Positions 1-5,088 of a stretch of DNA of 11,952 bases are shown here, one piece after another. The stretch covers positions 1 to 11,952 of the forward strand of contig DATAAZ010000053.1 of NCBI GenBank assembly GCA_036259875.1. The letters are read 5' to 3'. The stretch is from DATAAZ01 sp036259875 (GTDB lineage Bacteria; Actinomycetota; Thermoleophilia; Gaiellales; Gaiellaceae). Every line of letters begins with the position of its first letter. Within the stretch, counting starts at the first letter, position 1. Both the position numbers and the translations under genes were made by a program. Under the pieces are notes generated by a model. That model ran no database searches. It was not told the DNA's origin and saw only the letters and a list, made by a program, of their open reading frames with translations.

Positions 1-2
1 CG

Positions 3-575
3 GACGAGGCGCAGGTGGACCGGCTCTTCGCCGGCGCCGGCGACCTCGACGCGTGCGCCGCTGTCGCGGGCGCCTGGCCGTCCGAGGACGTGCCCGTGTG
101 GGAGCTGCCGCTGGAGCGCTGGGAGGCGACGCTCGCGGCGAACCTGCGGGCGACGTTCCTCACCGCACGCGGGTTCCTGCGCGTCGTCACGAGGCGCGGC
201 CACGGGAGCCTCGTCCTCGTCGGCTCGACCGCCGGCCTCTTCGGCGAGGCCGGCCACGCCGACTACGCGGCGGCCAAGGGTGCCGTCCTCACGGGCCTCC
301 TGCTCTCGCTGAAGAACGAGGTCGTGCGCGTCGCCCCCCGGGCGCGCGTCAACGCGGTCGCGCCCGGCTGGACGGTGTCGCCGATGACGCGCGAGTCGCT
401 GGACGAGACGCGCGTCGCGCAGGTGACGCGGACGATGGCGCTCCGCAAGGTCGCCACGGTCGACGACGTCGCGCGCCAGGTCGTCGTGCTCGCGTCCGAC
501 GAGCTCTCTGGACACGTGACGGGACAGGTCGTTACGGTCGCCGGCGGGATGGAGGGACGCGTGCTGCACGAATGA
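3..575 (+). CDS. Short-chain dehydrogenase/reductase, 5' partial
   Basis: NAD(P)-dependent oxidoreductase of the classical SDR family, substrate unknown. The reading frame is open to the window edge, so the N-terminal Rossmann glycine motif (about 67 residues, judged from the paralogue at 846-1622) lies outside. Visible are the catalytic elements: Asn in AANLRATF, Ser in VLVGSTAG, and the YxxxK pair in HADYAAAKG, followed by the usual C-terminal part ending GHVTGQVVTVAGGMEGR. The GTG at position 15 is inside the domain and is not a real start. It is about 78% identical by eye to the SDR on the other strand, so the two are recent paralogues facing each other across a tRNA gene. The stop codon overlaps an ATG (ATGA at 572-575) that opens a very short ORF. 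Family assignment is firm; the substrate cannot be read from the sequence. Confidence 0.93.
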   Translation, partial: DEAQVDRLFAGAGDLDACAAVAGAWPSEDVPVWELPLERWEATLAANLRATFLTARGFLRVVTRRGHGSLVLVGSTAGLFGEAGHADYAAAKGAVLTGLLLSLKNEVVRVAPRARVNAVAPGWTVSPMTRESLDETRVAQVTRTMALRKVATVDDVARQVVVLASDELSGHVTGQVVTVAGGMEGRVLHE

Positions 576-628
576 GCGTCGTGCACTGGGACGACGTCGA
601 GCCGCGGACGCGGCCGACGGCGACGTGA
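572..628 (+). pseudogene. 18-codon ORF resembling a truncated cupin N-terminus
   Basis: The ORF starts with an ATGA overlap on the SDR stop codon, the arrangement of a translationally coupled downstream gene, but ends after 18 codons: MSVVHWDDVEPRTRPTAT. The VVHWDDVE opening resembles, from memory, the N-terminus of small cupin proteins in related actinobacteria; that is recall, not a search result. The stop codon lies inside the palindrome at 626-648, so the body of the gene may have been lost where that element now sits. It could equally be a meaningless short ORF. No other part of a cupin follows. Confidence 0.35.
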
Positions 629-648
629 CCGGGGTCAGACCCCGGTCA
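626..648. terminator. Perfect 10-bp hairpin with GGGGTCAGACCCC core
   Basis: Inverted repeat TGACCGGGGT / ACCCCGGTCA with loop CAG at 636-638. It lies just after the SDR and its coupled short ORF, and could terminate transcription, although no T-run follows. The core GGGGTCAGACCCC is a sequence I recall as recurring in many copies in diverse bacterial genomes, so a dispersed REP-like element is an alternative reading. Confidence 0.6.
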
Positions 649-669
649 TGGCTGCCTCGGCCGGGGGAC

Positions 670-686
670 GCCGGGCGCGTCCCGGC
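670..686. repeat. Short GC-rich inverted repeat upstream of tRNA-Ser
   Basis: GCCGGG and CCCGGC flank a 5-nt loop (CGCGT). It lies between the SDR terminator and the tRNA gene. It may be a secondary terminator or chance structure in GC-rich DNA. No promoter for the tRNA could be assigned with confidence in this stretch. Confidence 0.3.
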
Positions 687-716
687 GGACACGGTGTGGC
701 ACCATGTCCGGCGCGC

Positions 717-806
717 GGAGAGGTGTCCGAGTTGGCCTAAGGAGCGCGACTGGAAATCGCGTACCCGGCGAAAGCTGGGTCGCGGGTTCGAATCCCGCCC
801 TCTCCG
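717..806 (+). tRNA. tRNA-Ser (anticodon GGA)
   Basis: A complete 90-nt class II tRNA. The acceptor stem GGAGAGG (717-723) pairs with CCTCTCC (799-805), followed by discriminator G806. The anticodon stem CGCGA/TCGCG encloses loop CTGGAAA (750-756) with anticodon GGA at 752-754, reading UCC and UCU serine codons. The long variable arm ACCCGGC-GAAA-GCTGGGT is typical of tRNA-Ser. The T-arm is GCGGG-TTCGAAT-CCCGC (782-798). The 3' CCA is not encoded: the discriminator is followed by CCT. The gene sits between two convergent SDR paralogues. Confidence 0.97.
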
Positions 807-845
807 CCTTCGCCTCATTTGTGCGTCCGGGGCGGTGACCCACGC

Positions 846-1622
846 CTACGGGTGAATCACGCGGCCCTCCATGCCGCCCGCGACGACGACGACCTGGCCG
901 GTGACGTGGCCCGAGATCTCGTCGGATGCGAGGGCGACGATCTGACGGGCGACGTCCTCGGGCTGGGCGACCTTCCGAAGCGCCATCGTCCGTGAAACGC
1001 GCCGCACCAGGTCGGGGTCGGCGAGCGTCGAGCGCGTCATCGGGGACTCGGTCCAGCCGGGACAGACGGCGTTCACGCGGGCGCGAGGCGCGACGCGCAC
1101 GAGCTCGTTCTTGAGGCTGAGGAGGAGACCGCCGGCTAGCGCCGACTTCGCGGCCGCGTAGTCGGCGTGGCCGGCCTCGCCGAAGATGCCGGCGGTCGAA
1201 CCGACGAGCACGAGGCTTCCGTGACCGGAGCGCGCGACCTCCCGCAGGAACGCGCGTGCGGTGAGGAACGTGGCGGTCAGGTTCGCGTCGAGCGTCGCAC
1301 GCCAGCGCTCGACGGGCAGCTCCCAGACCGGAACGTCCTCCTCGGGCCAGACGCCCGCGACTGCTGCGCACACGTCGAGGCCGCCGAGCGCGTCGATCGC
1401 CTCGACGAAGGCGCGCTCAACTTCGTCTTCGCGGGTCAGGTCGGCCTGGACGGCCGGTACGCCCCCGAGCTCGCTCGCGAGCGCGGCGGCGCGCTCCCGG
1501 CCGCGGTGGTAGTGCAAGACGACGCGGCACCCTTCGGCGGCGAACGCGCGAACCGTCGCCGCGCCGATCCCGCCCGACGCGCCGGTGACGAGCACCGTCT
1601 TCCCGTCGAGCCCGGTCTCCAC
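846..1622 (-). CDS. Short-chain dehydrogenase/reductase
   Basis: A complete classical SDR of 258 residues. The NAD(P)-binding motif TGASGGIG is at residues 13-20, followed by a basic HYHRGRER stretch after strand 2 that hints at NADP(H) preference. Catalytic residues are N114, S142, Y155 and K159. The usual NNAG motif is altered to AAVAG (86-90). The GTG at 1622 was chosen because it places the glycine motif at the normal distance from the N-terminus. The open frame runs to 1760, but that extension would overlap the divergent gene at 1675. There is no Shine-Dalgarno; a GATACT hexamer 6 nt upstream of the GTG suggests a leaderless transcript. It is a close inverted paralogue of the SDR at the left edge. 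Substrate unknown. Confidence 0.93.
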   Translation of the reverse strand: METGLDGKTVLVTGASGGIGAATVRAFAAEGCRVVLHYHRGRERAAALASELGGVPAVQADLTREDEVERAFVEAIDALGGLDVCAAVAGVWPEEDVPVWELPVERWRATLDANLTATFLTARAFLREVARSGHGSLVLVGSTAGIFGEAGHADYAAAKSALAGGLLLSLKNELVRVAPRARVNAVCPGWTESPMTRSTLADPDLVRRVSRTMALRKVAQPEDVARQIVALASDEISGHVTGQVVVVAGGMEGRVIHP

Positions 1623-1628
1623 GGCGGC

Positions 1629-1634
1629 AGTATC
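1629..1634 (-). promoter_or_regulatory. Putative -10 box of the SDR gene
   Basis: On the minus strand the hexamer is GATACT, close to TATAAT, and ends 6 nt before the GTG at 1622. That is the position expected for a leaderless mRNA. No clear -35 box was seen. Confidence 0.35.
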
Positions 1635-1674
1635 CGCGGTTTGGCGCCCGGGGCGCCGGGAAGAAGAGGCGCGT

Positions 1675-1902
1675 ATGACGGCCGTCATCGTTGTGCTCGT
1701 GCTGACCGGGATCGTCGCCGGCCTCGTCGCGGCGATCGGGGCGGGGCTCTTCGCGCTCATCGTCGTCCCGGTCGGGCTTGCGATCGCGGTCTGGCTCGCG
1801 CTCGCCGGGGGGACACGGACGGGCCCGCGCGAGGTCGCCGAGCGCGAAGCGTCGCAGCCGGACCTCCTGGGGCCCGGCGGCCAGGACGACCCGACGCGCT
1901 AG
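1675..1902 (+). CDS. Small membrane protein, two-helix hairpin
   Basis: A 75-residue protein of unknown function. Residues 2-46 are almost wholly hydrophobic, with two probable transmembrane helices (about 3-25 and 27-45) joined around VVPVG. A polar, acidic C-terminal tail of about 30 residues (GTRTGPREVAEREASQPDLLGPGGQDDPTR) follows. The start is well supported: the purine-rich AAGAAGAGG (1661-1669) lies 5 nt before the ATG. It is divergent from the SDR with 52 bp between start codons, so the two share a promoter region. I do not recognise a named family. The length and codon use are those of a real gene. Confidence 0.75.
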   Translation: MTAVIVVLVLTGIVAGLVAAIGAGLFALIVVPVGLAIAVWLALAGGTRTGPREVAEREASQPDLLGPGGQDDPTR

Positions 1903-1914
1903 CGGCGACAACTC

Positions 1915-1945
1915 AGCACGGCCGGCCTCCGCCCCGGGGCGTGCT
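1915..1945. terminator. Possible bidirectional terminator hairpin
   Basis: AGCACG (1915-1920) pairs with CGTGCT (1940-1945) around a GC-rich 19-nt interior that can pair partly. It sits in the 85-bp gap between two convergent genes, where a two-way terminator is expected. There is no U-tract on either side. Confidence 0.35.
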
Positions 1946-1987
1946 CGCACCGGACCGTCGACGCGAGCGTGTCTTGCCCGCCCGCGT

Positions 1988-2641
1988 CTACGCGAGCGGC
2001 GTCGCGCCGAGTTGCCCCCGAAGCTCGTCGAGCGAGTCGAAGACCGCGCCGGCGCCCGCGCCGCGAAGCTCGTCCTCCGAGAATCCCCCCGTCACGACGC
2101 ACAGCGTCTGAATCCCGGCGCGGCGGGCCGCCTCGACGTCCCACGGCGTGTCGCCCACCATGACCGCGTCGCGCGTGCGAGCCTTCGCGAGCGCCGCCTC
2201 GACGAGATCGGGCTCGGGCTTCGTCGCGGCCACGTCGTCCTTCGTCGTCCAGCCGTCCGCCACGTCGCGCGCGCCGTCGAGGAGCTCCAGGAAGTGCTCG
2301 AGGTGCCGCTCGATCGACGAGCTCGCGAGCACGACGCGGTGGCCGCGCTGCGCGAGGTCGCGAACGAGTTCGCCCGCCCCGGCCAGCGTCGAGACCTCGC
2401 CGATCAGCTCGTCGAAGCGCCGCTCCCACTCGTCGCGAAGCGCGTCCCCGAGCCGCTCCTCGATCTCCTCTCCGGCAACCGCCGCCACGTACTTGTCGCC
2501 TCCCATCCCGACGTGGCGATGGAGGCGCCAGAGCGGGAGGACGATTCCCTGCGATCGGAAAGCGCGGTACCAGGCGAGCGCGTGGTGGTAGTTCGTGTCG
2601 ACGAGCGTCCCGTCGACGTCGAGTATCACGGCCCGAGCCAT
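1988..2641 (-). CDS. HAD-family phosphatase (phosphoglycolate phosphatase / beta-phosphoglucomutase-like)
   Basis: A 217-residue haloacid-dehalogenase superfamily hydrolase with all four motifs. Motif I is DVDGT with nucleophile D8 and acid/base D10. Motif II is the serine in VVLASSS (about S107). Motif III is K141 in TKPEPD. Motif IV is VGDTPWD with D164 and D168 for Mg2+. The helical insertion between motifs I and II (about residues 17-85) is a C1 cap, as in phosphoglycolate phosphatase and beta-phosphoglucomutase relatives. A soluble, Mg2+-dependent phosphomonoesterase is expected; the substrate is not predictable. The ATG at 2641 puts motif I at the normal place. There is no Shine-Dalgarno; TATACG lies 8 nt upstream of the ATG. 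Divergent from the DNA glycosylase with 17 bp between start codons. Confidence 0.93.
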   Translation of the reverse strand: MARAVILDVDGTLVDTNYHHALAWYRAFRSQGIVLPLWRLHRHVGMGGDKYVAAVAGEEIEERLGDALRDEWERRFDELIGEVSTLAGAGELVRDLAQRGHRVVLASSSIERHLEHFLELLDGARDVADGWTTKDDVAATKPEPDLVEAALAKARTRDAVMVGDTPWDVEAARRAGIQTLCVVTGGFSEDELRGAGAGAVFDSLDELRGQLGATPLA

Positions 2642-2649
2642 GCGGGCAC

Positions 2650-2657
2650 CGTATACG
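2650..2657. promoter_or_regulatory. Palindromic CGTATACG between divergent start codons
   Basis: The 8-bp palindrome is the centre of the 17-bp gap between the HAD and glycosylase starts. On the minus strand TATACG is 8 nt before the HAD ATG and could be a -10 box for a leaderless mRNA. On the plus strand TATACG ends only 1 nt before the glycosylase ATG, which is too close for a leaderless start of that gene. Confidence 0.4.
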
Positions 2658-2658
2658 C

Positions 2659-3264
2659 ATGACCCGCCGCAAGAGCTCGTACCGCTCGCTCGCATCGCTC
2701 CAGCGCGACAACCGCGCCTGCCGCGCGTGCGCCGAGGCCGGATACCCCCTGGGCTCGCTGCCCGTCTTCGAGGGACACGCCGGTCAGCGGGCGCTCATCA
2801 TCGGACAGGCGCCCGGCGCGCTCGAGGGCGAGGAGTGCCGCCCGTGGCGCGGCCGGGCCGGTCGGACGCTGCGGCGCTGGCTCGGCCTCGACGAGGACGA
2901 GTTCTACGCGACGTTCTACTGCGCCTCGGTGACGCGCTGCTACCCGGGCAAGCATCCTTCGGGCCGCGGCGATCGTCCTGCTACGCCACGCGAAGTCGCG
3001 CTCTGCCGCTTCTGGCGCGAGTGGGAGCTTCGCCTACTGCGCCCCGACCTCGTCGTCCCGATCGGCGGGCTGGCGGCCAGGCAGCTCCTCGGGCTCGCGC
3101 GCGTCGGCGAGTACGTCGGTCGAACCTACCGGCTCGGCGATGCGCTCGCCGTCCCGCTCCCGCACCCGTCGGGTGCGAGCGGGTGGCTGAACGATCCGGC
3201 GAACCGCGCGCAGCTCGACCTCGCGCTCGCGATCCTCCGTCGCGAGCTTGTGGCGCTTCGCTAG
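2659..3264 (+). CDS. Uracil-DNA glycosylase superfamily protein, Fe-S (family 4-like)
   Basis: A 201-residue base-excision repair enzyme expected to remove uracil from DNA. Motif A is GQAPG (residues 49-53), followed by a family 4-like WRGRAGRTL stretch. Motif B is the HPS at 169-171 in PLPHPSG. Four cysteines in the family 4 arrangement (C21-x2-C24, then C94 and C116) probably bind a 4Fe-4S cluster; C60 and C88 are extra. The usual family 4 motif is GEAPG; here Gln replaces Glu, and the following acidic pair is EGEE instead of ED, so activity or substrate choice may differ. The ATG at 2659 is the only candidate start before C21; no Shine-Dalgarno is visible. The TAG stop shares CTAG with the convergent DUF6328 gene. 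Confidence 0.9.
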   Translation: MTRRKSSYRSLASLQRDNRACRACAEAGYPLGSLPVFEGHAGQRALIIGQAPGALEGEECRPWRGRAGRTLRRWLGLDEDEFYATFYCASVTRCYPGKHPSGRGDRPATPREVALCRFWREWELRLLRPDLVVPIGGLAARQLLGLARVGEYVGRTYRLGDALAVPLPHPSGASGWLNDPANRAQLDLALAILRRELVALR

Positions 3265-3713
3265 TCGGTACCGACGCGCCGCCAGAGCGGCAGTGCGAAC
3301 CAGAGGAGCGCGAAAAGGCCCGCCGCGATCCCGGCGACGAGCGCAGCGGCCCCGCCCTTGAAGAGGACGTCCGCGATCAGGAAGAGCACGGCCGTCATGG
3401 AGAGGGCGAGAAAGAGAGTCCCAGCAATCGCGAAGGCGTTCGAAGCCTTCAGCATCCACTCCTTGTCGCGCGCCCGCCACTCGATTCGGTGGAGCGCCGT
3501 CGGGGCGATCAGGAGCATCGTCGCGATCGTCGTCGTGACAACCGCGGCGAAGTAGACGTCCCGCTGAACGGCCGTCATCTGCGGGAACCGTTGCGAGAAC
3601 GGGACGATGAGGAGGAACGCGAACAGGACCTGCACCCCGGGCAGCGCGACGCGGAGCTCGTTAAGGAGCTCGATGAGCTCCCGGTCGAGCCGTTCCTTTT
3701 CGTCCTCGCCCAT
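3261..3713 (-). CDS. DUF6328 family integral membrane protein
   Basis: A 150-residue protein. It has a charged N-terminal helix, then the segment LIELLNELRVALPGVQVLFAF, which I recognise as the DUF6328 signature, and a conserved-looking LLIAPTALHR after the second helix. Four transmembrane helices are likely, at about residues 27-43, 52-73, 90-113 and 120-142, with a cytosolic RIEWRARDKEW loop between helices 2 and 3. The function of the family is unknown. The ATG at 3711-3713 starts the family-typical N-terminus; a Shine-Dalgarno is weak or absent. The 3' end overlaps the end of the DNA glycosylase gene by 3 bp, the two stop codons lying within CTAG. Confidence 0.88.
   Translation of the reverse strand: MGEDEKERLDRELIELLNELRVALPGVQVLFAFLLIVPFSQRFPQMTAVQRDVYFAAVVTTTIATMLLIAPTALHRIEWRARDKEWMLKASNAFAIAGTLFLALSMTAVLFLIADVLFKGGAAALVAGIAAGLFALLWFALPLWRRVGTD
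3264..3275. repeat. 12-bp perfect palindrome at convergent gene ends
   Basis: GTCGGTACCGAC begins at the last base of the glycosylase stop codon and lies inside the 3' end of the DUF6328 gene. Flanking GGCGC (3252-3256) and GCGCC (3276-3280) allow a longer hairpin that could end transcription from both sides within coding sequence. Confidence 0.35.
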
Positions 3714-3735
3714 GTAAGGAGTCCGTTACCCCGTC

Positions 3736-3851
3736 GCGGCGTCCGCCGCACTTCCGATAGCGTCCCGAGCCGCGCCCGTGAGGCGCGTTCGTTCGGTGCC
3801 GCTGCGGCAGCTCAGGCGCCGAACTGCGTCCGCTCGTCGCCCAGCCGGGCG
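3736..3851 (+). promoter_or_regulatory. Hairpin-rich 5' leader of the Rpf-like gene
   Basis: The 170-bp gap before the Rpf-like gene holds four successive hairpins: GCGGC/GCCGC at 3736-3749; CGCGCC/GGCGCG at 3771-3787; a long one at 3792-3823 (9-bp outer stem with one G-T pair, inner GCTG/CAGC stem and a TCA bulge); and CGCCC/GGGCG at 3838-3851. A -10-like TAGCGT lies at 3758-3763. Rpf genes of other actinobacteria are often under riboswitch control, but I could not match this leader to the c-di-AMP riboswitch consensus. It is a candidate structured leader of unknown type. Confidence 0.35.
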
Positions 3852-3873
3852 GGCGCCGTCGTGCAATCGACCG

Positions 3874-3880
3874 AAGGAGG
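3874..3880 (+). promoter_or_regulatory. Strong Shine-Dalgarno with short spacer
   Basis: AAGGAGG is a full core match to the 16S anti-SD but lies only 3 nt before the ATG at 3884, shorter than the usual 5-9 nt. Confidence 0.8.
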
Positions 3881-3883
3881 TCT

Positions 3884-4420
3884 ATGCGTACGCCGGGTCG
3901 TTTGTTGTGCCGGGGAGGAGTGCTCTTCTGCTCGCTCGTCGCCTTCTCGCCGGAGGCGTCGGCGGCGGTGGACGCGCCCGCTCCGATCGTGGAGGAGATC
4001 CGGTCGCTTCGCGGGGAGACGTGGCGATGGCAGCGCCTCATGCGCGTTCCGCTCTCGCCGACGCGGTACCACGCGGAACGATCGCGGAGCGAGGGCTTCC
4101 GGCGCTGGGTGCTCGCGCACTGGCGCCGTGAGGCGATGCGGGCCCGGCGCGCGGCGCTTAGCCCACCTCGCCTCTCCGCCTGGCTCTGCATCCACCGGCA
4201 CGAAGGACCCTGGAACGCACGGACGGGGAACGGCTACTACGGAGGGCTGCAGATGGACCTCGCCTTCCAGCGTCGCTGGGGCCCCGATCTCCTGCGAGCA
4301 AAGGGAACGGCGAACCGCTGGCGGCCGATCGAGCAGATCTGGGTCGCCGAGCGCGCGTACCGAAGCGGCCTCGGATTCTCCCCGTGGCCGAACACGGCTC
4401 GCTACTGCGGGCTCGCGTAG
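3884..4420 (+). CDS. Secreted Rpf-like transglycosylase-fold cell-wall hydrolase
   Basis: A 178-residue exported protein. The signal peptide covers residues 1-27: basic start, hydrophobic GGVLFCSLVAFS, cleavage after ASA. A charged linker rich in Arg and Trp follows. Residues about 98-178 form a resuscitation-promoting-factor-type lysozyme-like domain: WLCIHRHEGPW with the likely catalytic E107, the GYYGGLQM block (117-124), and a C-terminal SPWPNTARYC segment. C102 and C175 are placed like the disulfide pair of Rpf domains. It should cleave peptidoglycan glycan strands outside the membrane, in wall remodelling or exit from dormancy; the exact role is inferred. The start is fixed by AAGGAGG and the signal peptide. 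The stop codon is followed at once by a strong hairpin. Confidence 0.88.
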   Translation: MRTPGRLLCRGGVLFCSLVAFSPEASAAVDAPAPIVEEIRSLRGETWRWQRLMRVPLSPTRYHAERSRSEGFRRWVLAHWRREAMRARRAALSPPRLSAWLCIHRHEGPWNARTGNGYYGGLQMDLAFQRRWGPDLLRAKGTANRWRPIEQIWVAERAYRSGLGFSPWPNTARYCGLA

Positions 4421-4440
4421 GGCCGGGGCACCCCCGGCCC
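4420..4440 (+). terminator. 9-bp perfect hairpin after the Rpf-like gene
   Basis: GGGCCGGGG and CCCCGGCCC pair perfectly around the loop CAC. The stem begins with the last base of the stop codon. No T-run follows, as is common for actinobacterial terminators. Confidence 0.7.
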
Positions 4441-4467
4441 GGTGGGCGGTCGACAGCCGCCGCCAAA

Positions 4468-4497
4468 CCGGGGCCGGCGCCGTCGCGCCGGCCCCGG
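4468..4497 (-). terminator. 13-bp perfect hairpin after the BON-domain gene
   Basis: A 13-bp stem, CCGGGGCCGGCGC pairing with its complement, with loop CGTC. Read on the minus strand it follows the BON gene by 7 nt and is trailed by GGTTTGGCGG, a short T-run. It is a convincing terminator in that direction. Confidence 0.75.
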
Positions 4498-4504
4498 GCG
4501 CGTC

Positions 4505-4975
4505 CTACGACGTAGGGGCGGAGCCCTCGGGCGCGGTCGGCGCTGCCGAACCGGGCGTGTGGAGGAGGTTTTCGACGCCCTTGACGCCGGAGACCTTCCG
4601 CGCCGCCTTCTCGAGGTCCTTGATCATGTCCTCCTCGACCTCTCCGCGCAGATAGACGACGCCGTCGACGACGTTCACGTCGACCTGGCCCTTCGGGGCC
4701 TCGGCGTCGCGGAAGATCTCCGTCTCGACCTTCCGTGCGAGCGTCACGTCGTCGAAATCCTTCTCCTCCTCGCGCGCGTGCTTCACCTTCTGCGTGACCC
4801 CGTACGCGTCGGCGGCAACGCCCCGCCCGGCCTGCTCTGCCCGCCGGGCGCCGCGCCGGAAGAACCCGGCGGTGCGGTCGACGAGCATCTTGCGCCGCCG
4901 GTTGCCCTGCTGCGGGTCGAAGAAGAACATGAAACCCGCCCCGATGCCGGCCCAAATCGCGCTGAGTCGCTTCAT
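4505..4975 (-). CDS. BON-domain protein with N-terminal membrane anchor
   Basis: A 156-residue protein. A short N-terminal membrane segment (IWAGIGAGFMFFF, about 7-19) is followed by DPQQGNRRRKM, a motif I have often seen after such anchors in small envelope proteins. A basic linker follows, then a BON domain at about residues 76-138: VETEIFRD, then VDVNVVDGVVYLRGEVEEDMIKDLEKAARKV, with the diagnostic glycines. BON domains bind membranes or envelope components and are common in osmotic-stress proteins such as OsmY; the role here is inferred. The ATG at 4975 is preferred over the GTG at 4981 because GAGGGAG lies 5 nt upstream of the ATG. The tail is Pro/Ala-rich. Divergent from the AAA+ gene across 113 bp. 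Confidence 0.88.
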   Translation of the reverse strand: MKRLSAIWAGIGAGFMFFFDPQQGNRRRKMLVDRTAGFFRRGARRAEQAGRGVAADAYGVTQKVKHAREEEKDFDDVTLARKVETEIFRDAEAPKGQVDVNVVDGVVYLRGEVEEDMIKDLEKAARKVSGVKGVENLLHTPGSAAPTAPEGSAPTS

Positions 4976-5042
4976 CGTCACTCCCTCGTGTCCGTTCTCT
5001 TCCGGTCTAGCGGTTACCCCGCGAGCACCCCACCAAACCGGA

Positions 5043-5060
5043 CGCCCACACGCATGGGCG
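5043..5060 (+). promoter_or_regulatory. Hairpin in the leader of the AAA+ gene
   Basis: CGCCCA and TGGGCG pair around CACGCA. A competing pairing of CACGCA with the downstream TGCGTG (about 5067-5072) is possible, so two alternative structures exist upstream of the GTG start. Whether this regulates the gene is unknown. Confidence 0.3.
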
Positions 5061-5088
5061 CGTCGGTGCGTGGGTAGGCGAACACGCC

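Noticed and set aside
3714..3883. c-di-AMP (ydaO-type) riboswitch before the Rpf-like gene
   Set aside because: The conserved consensus blocks I know are not visible; only unspecific hairpins are.
2595..4655. Plus-strand open frame of 686 codons
   Set aside because: It runs across four real genes in other frames or strands; no domain can be recognised.
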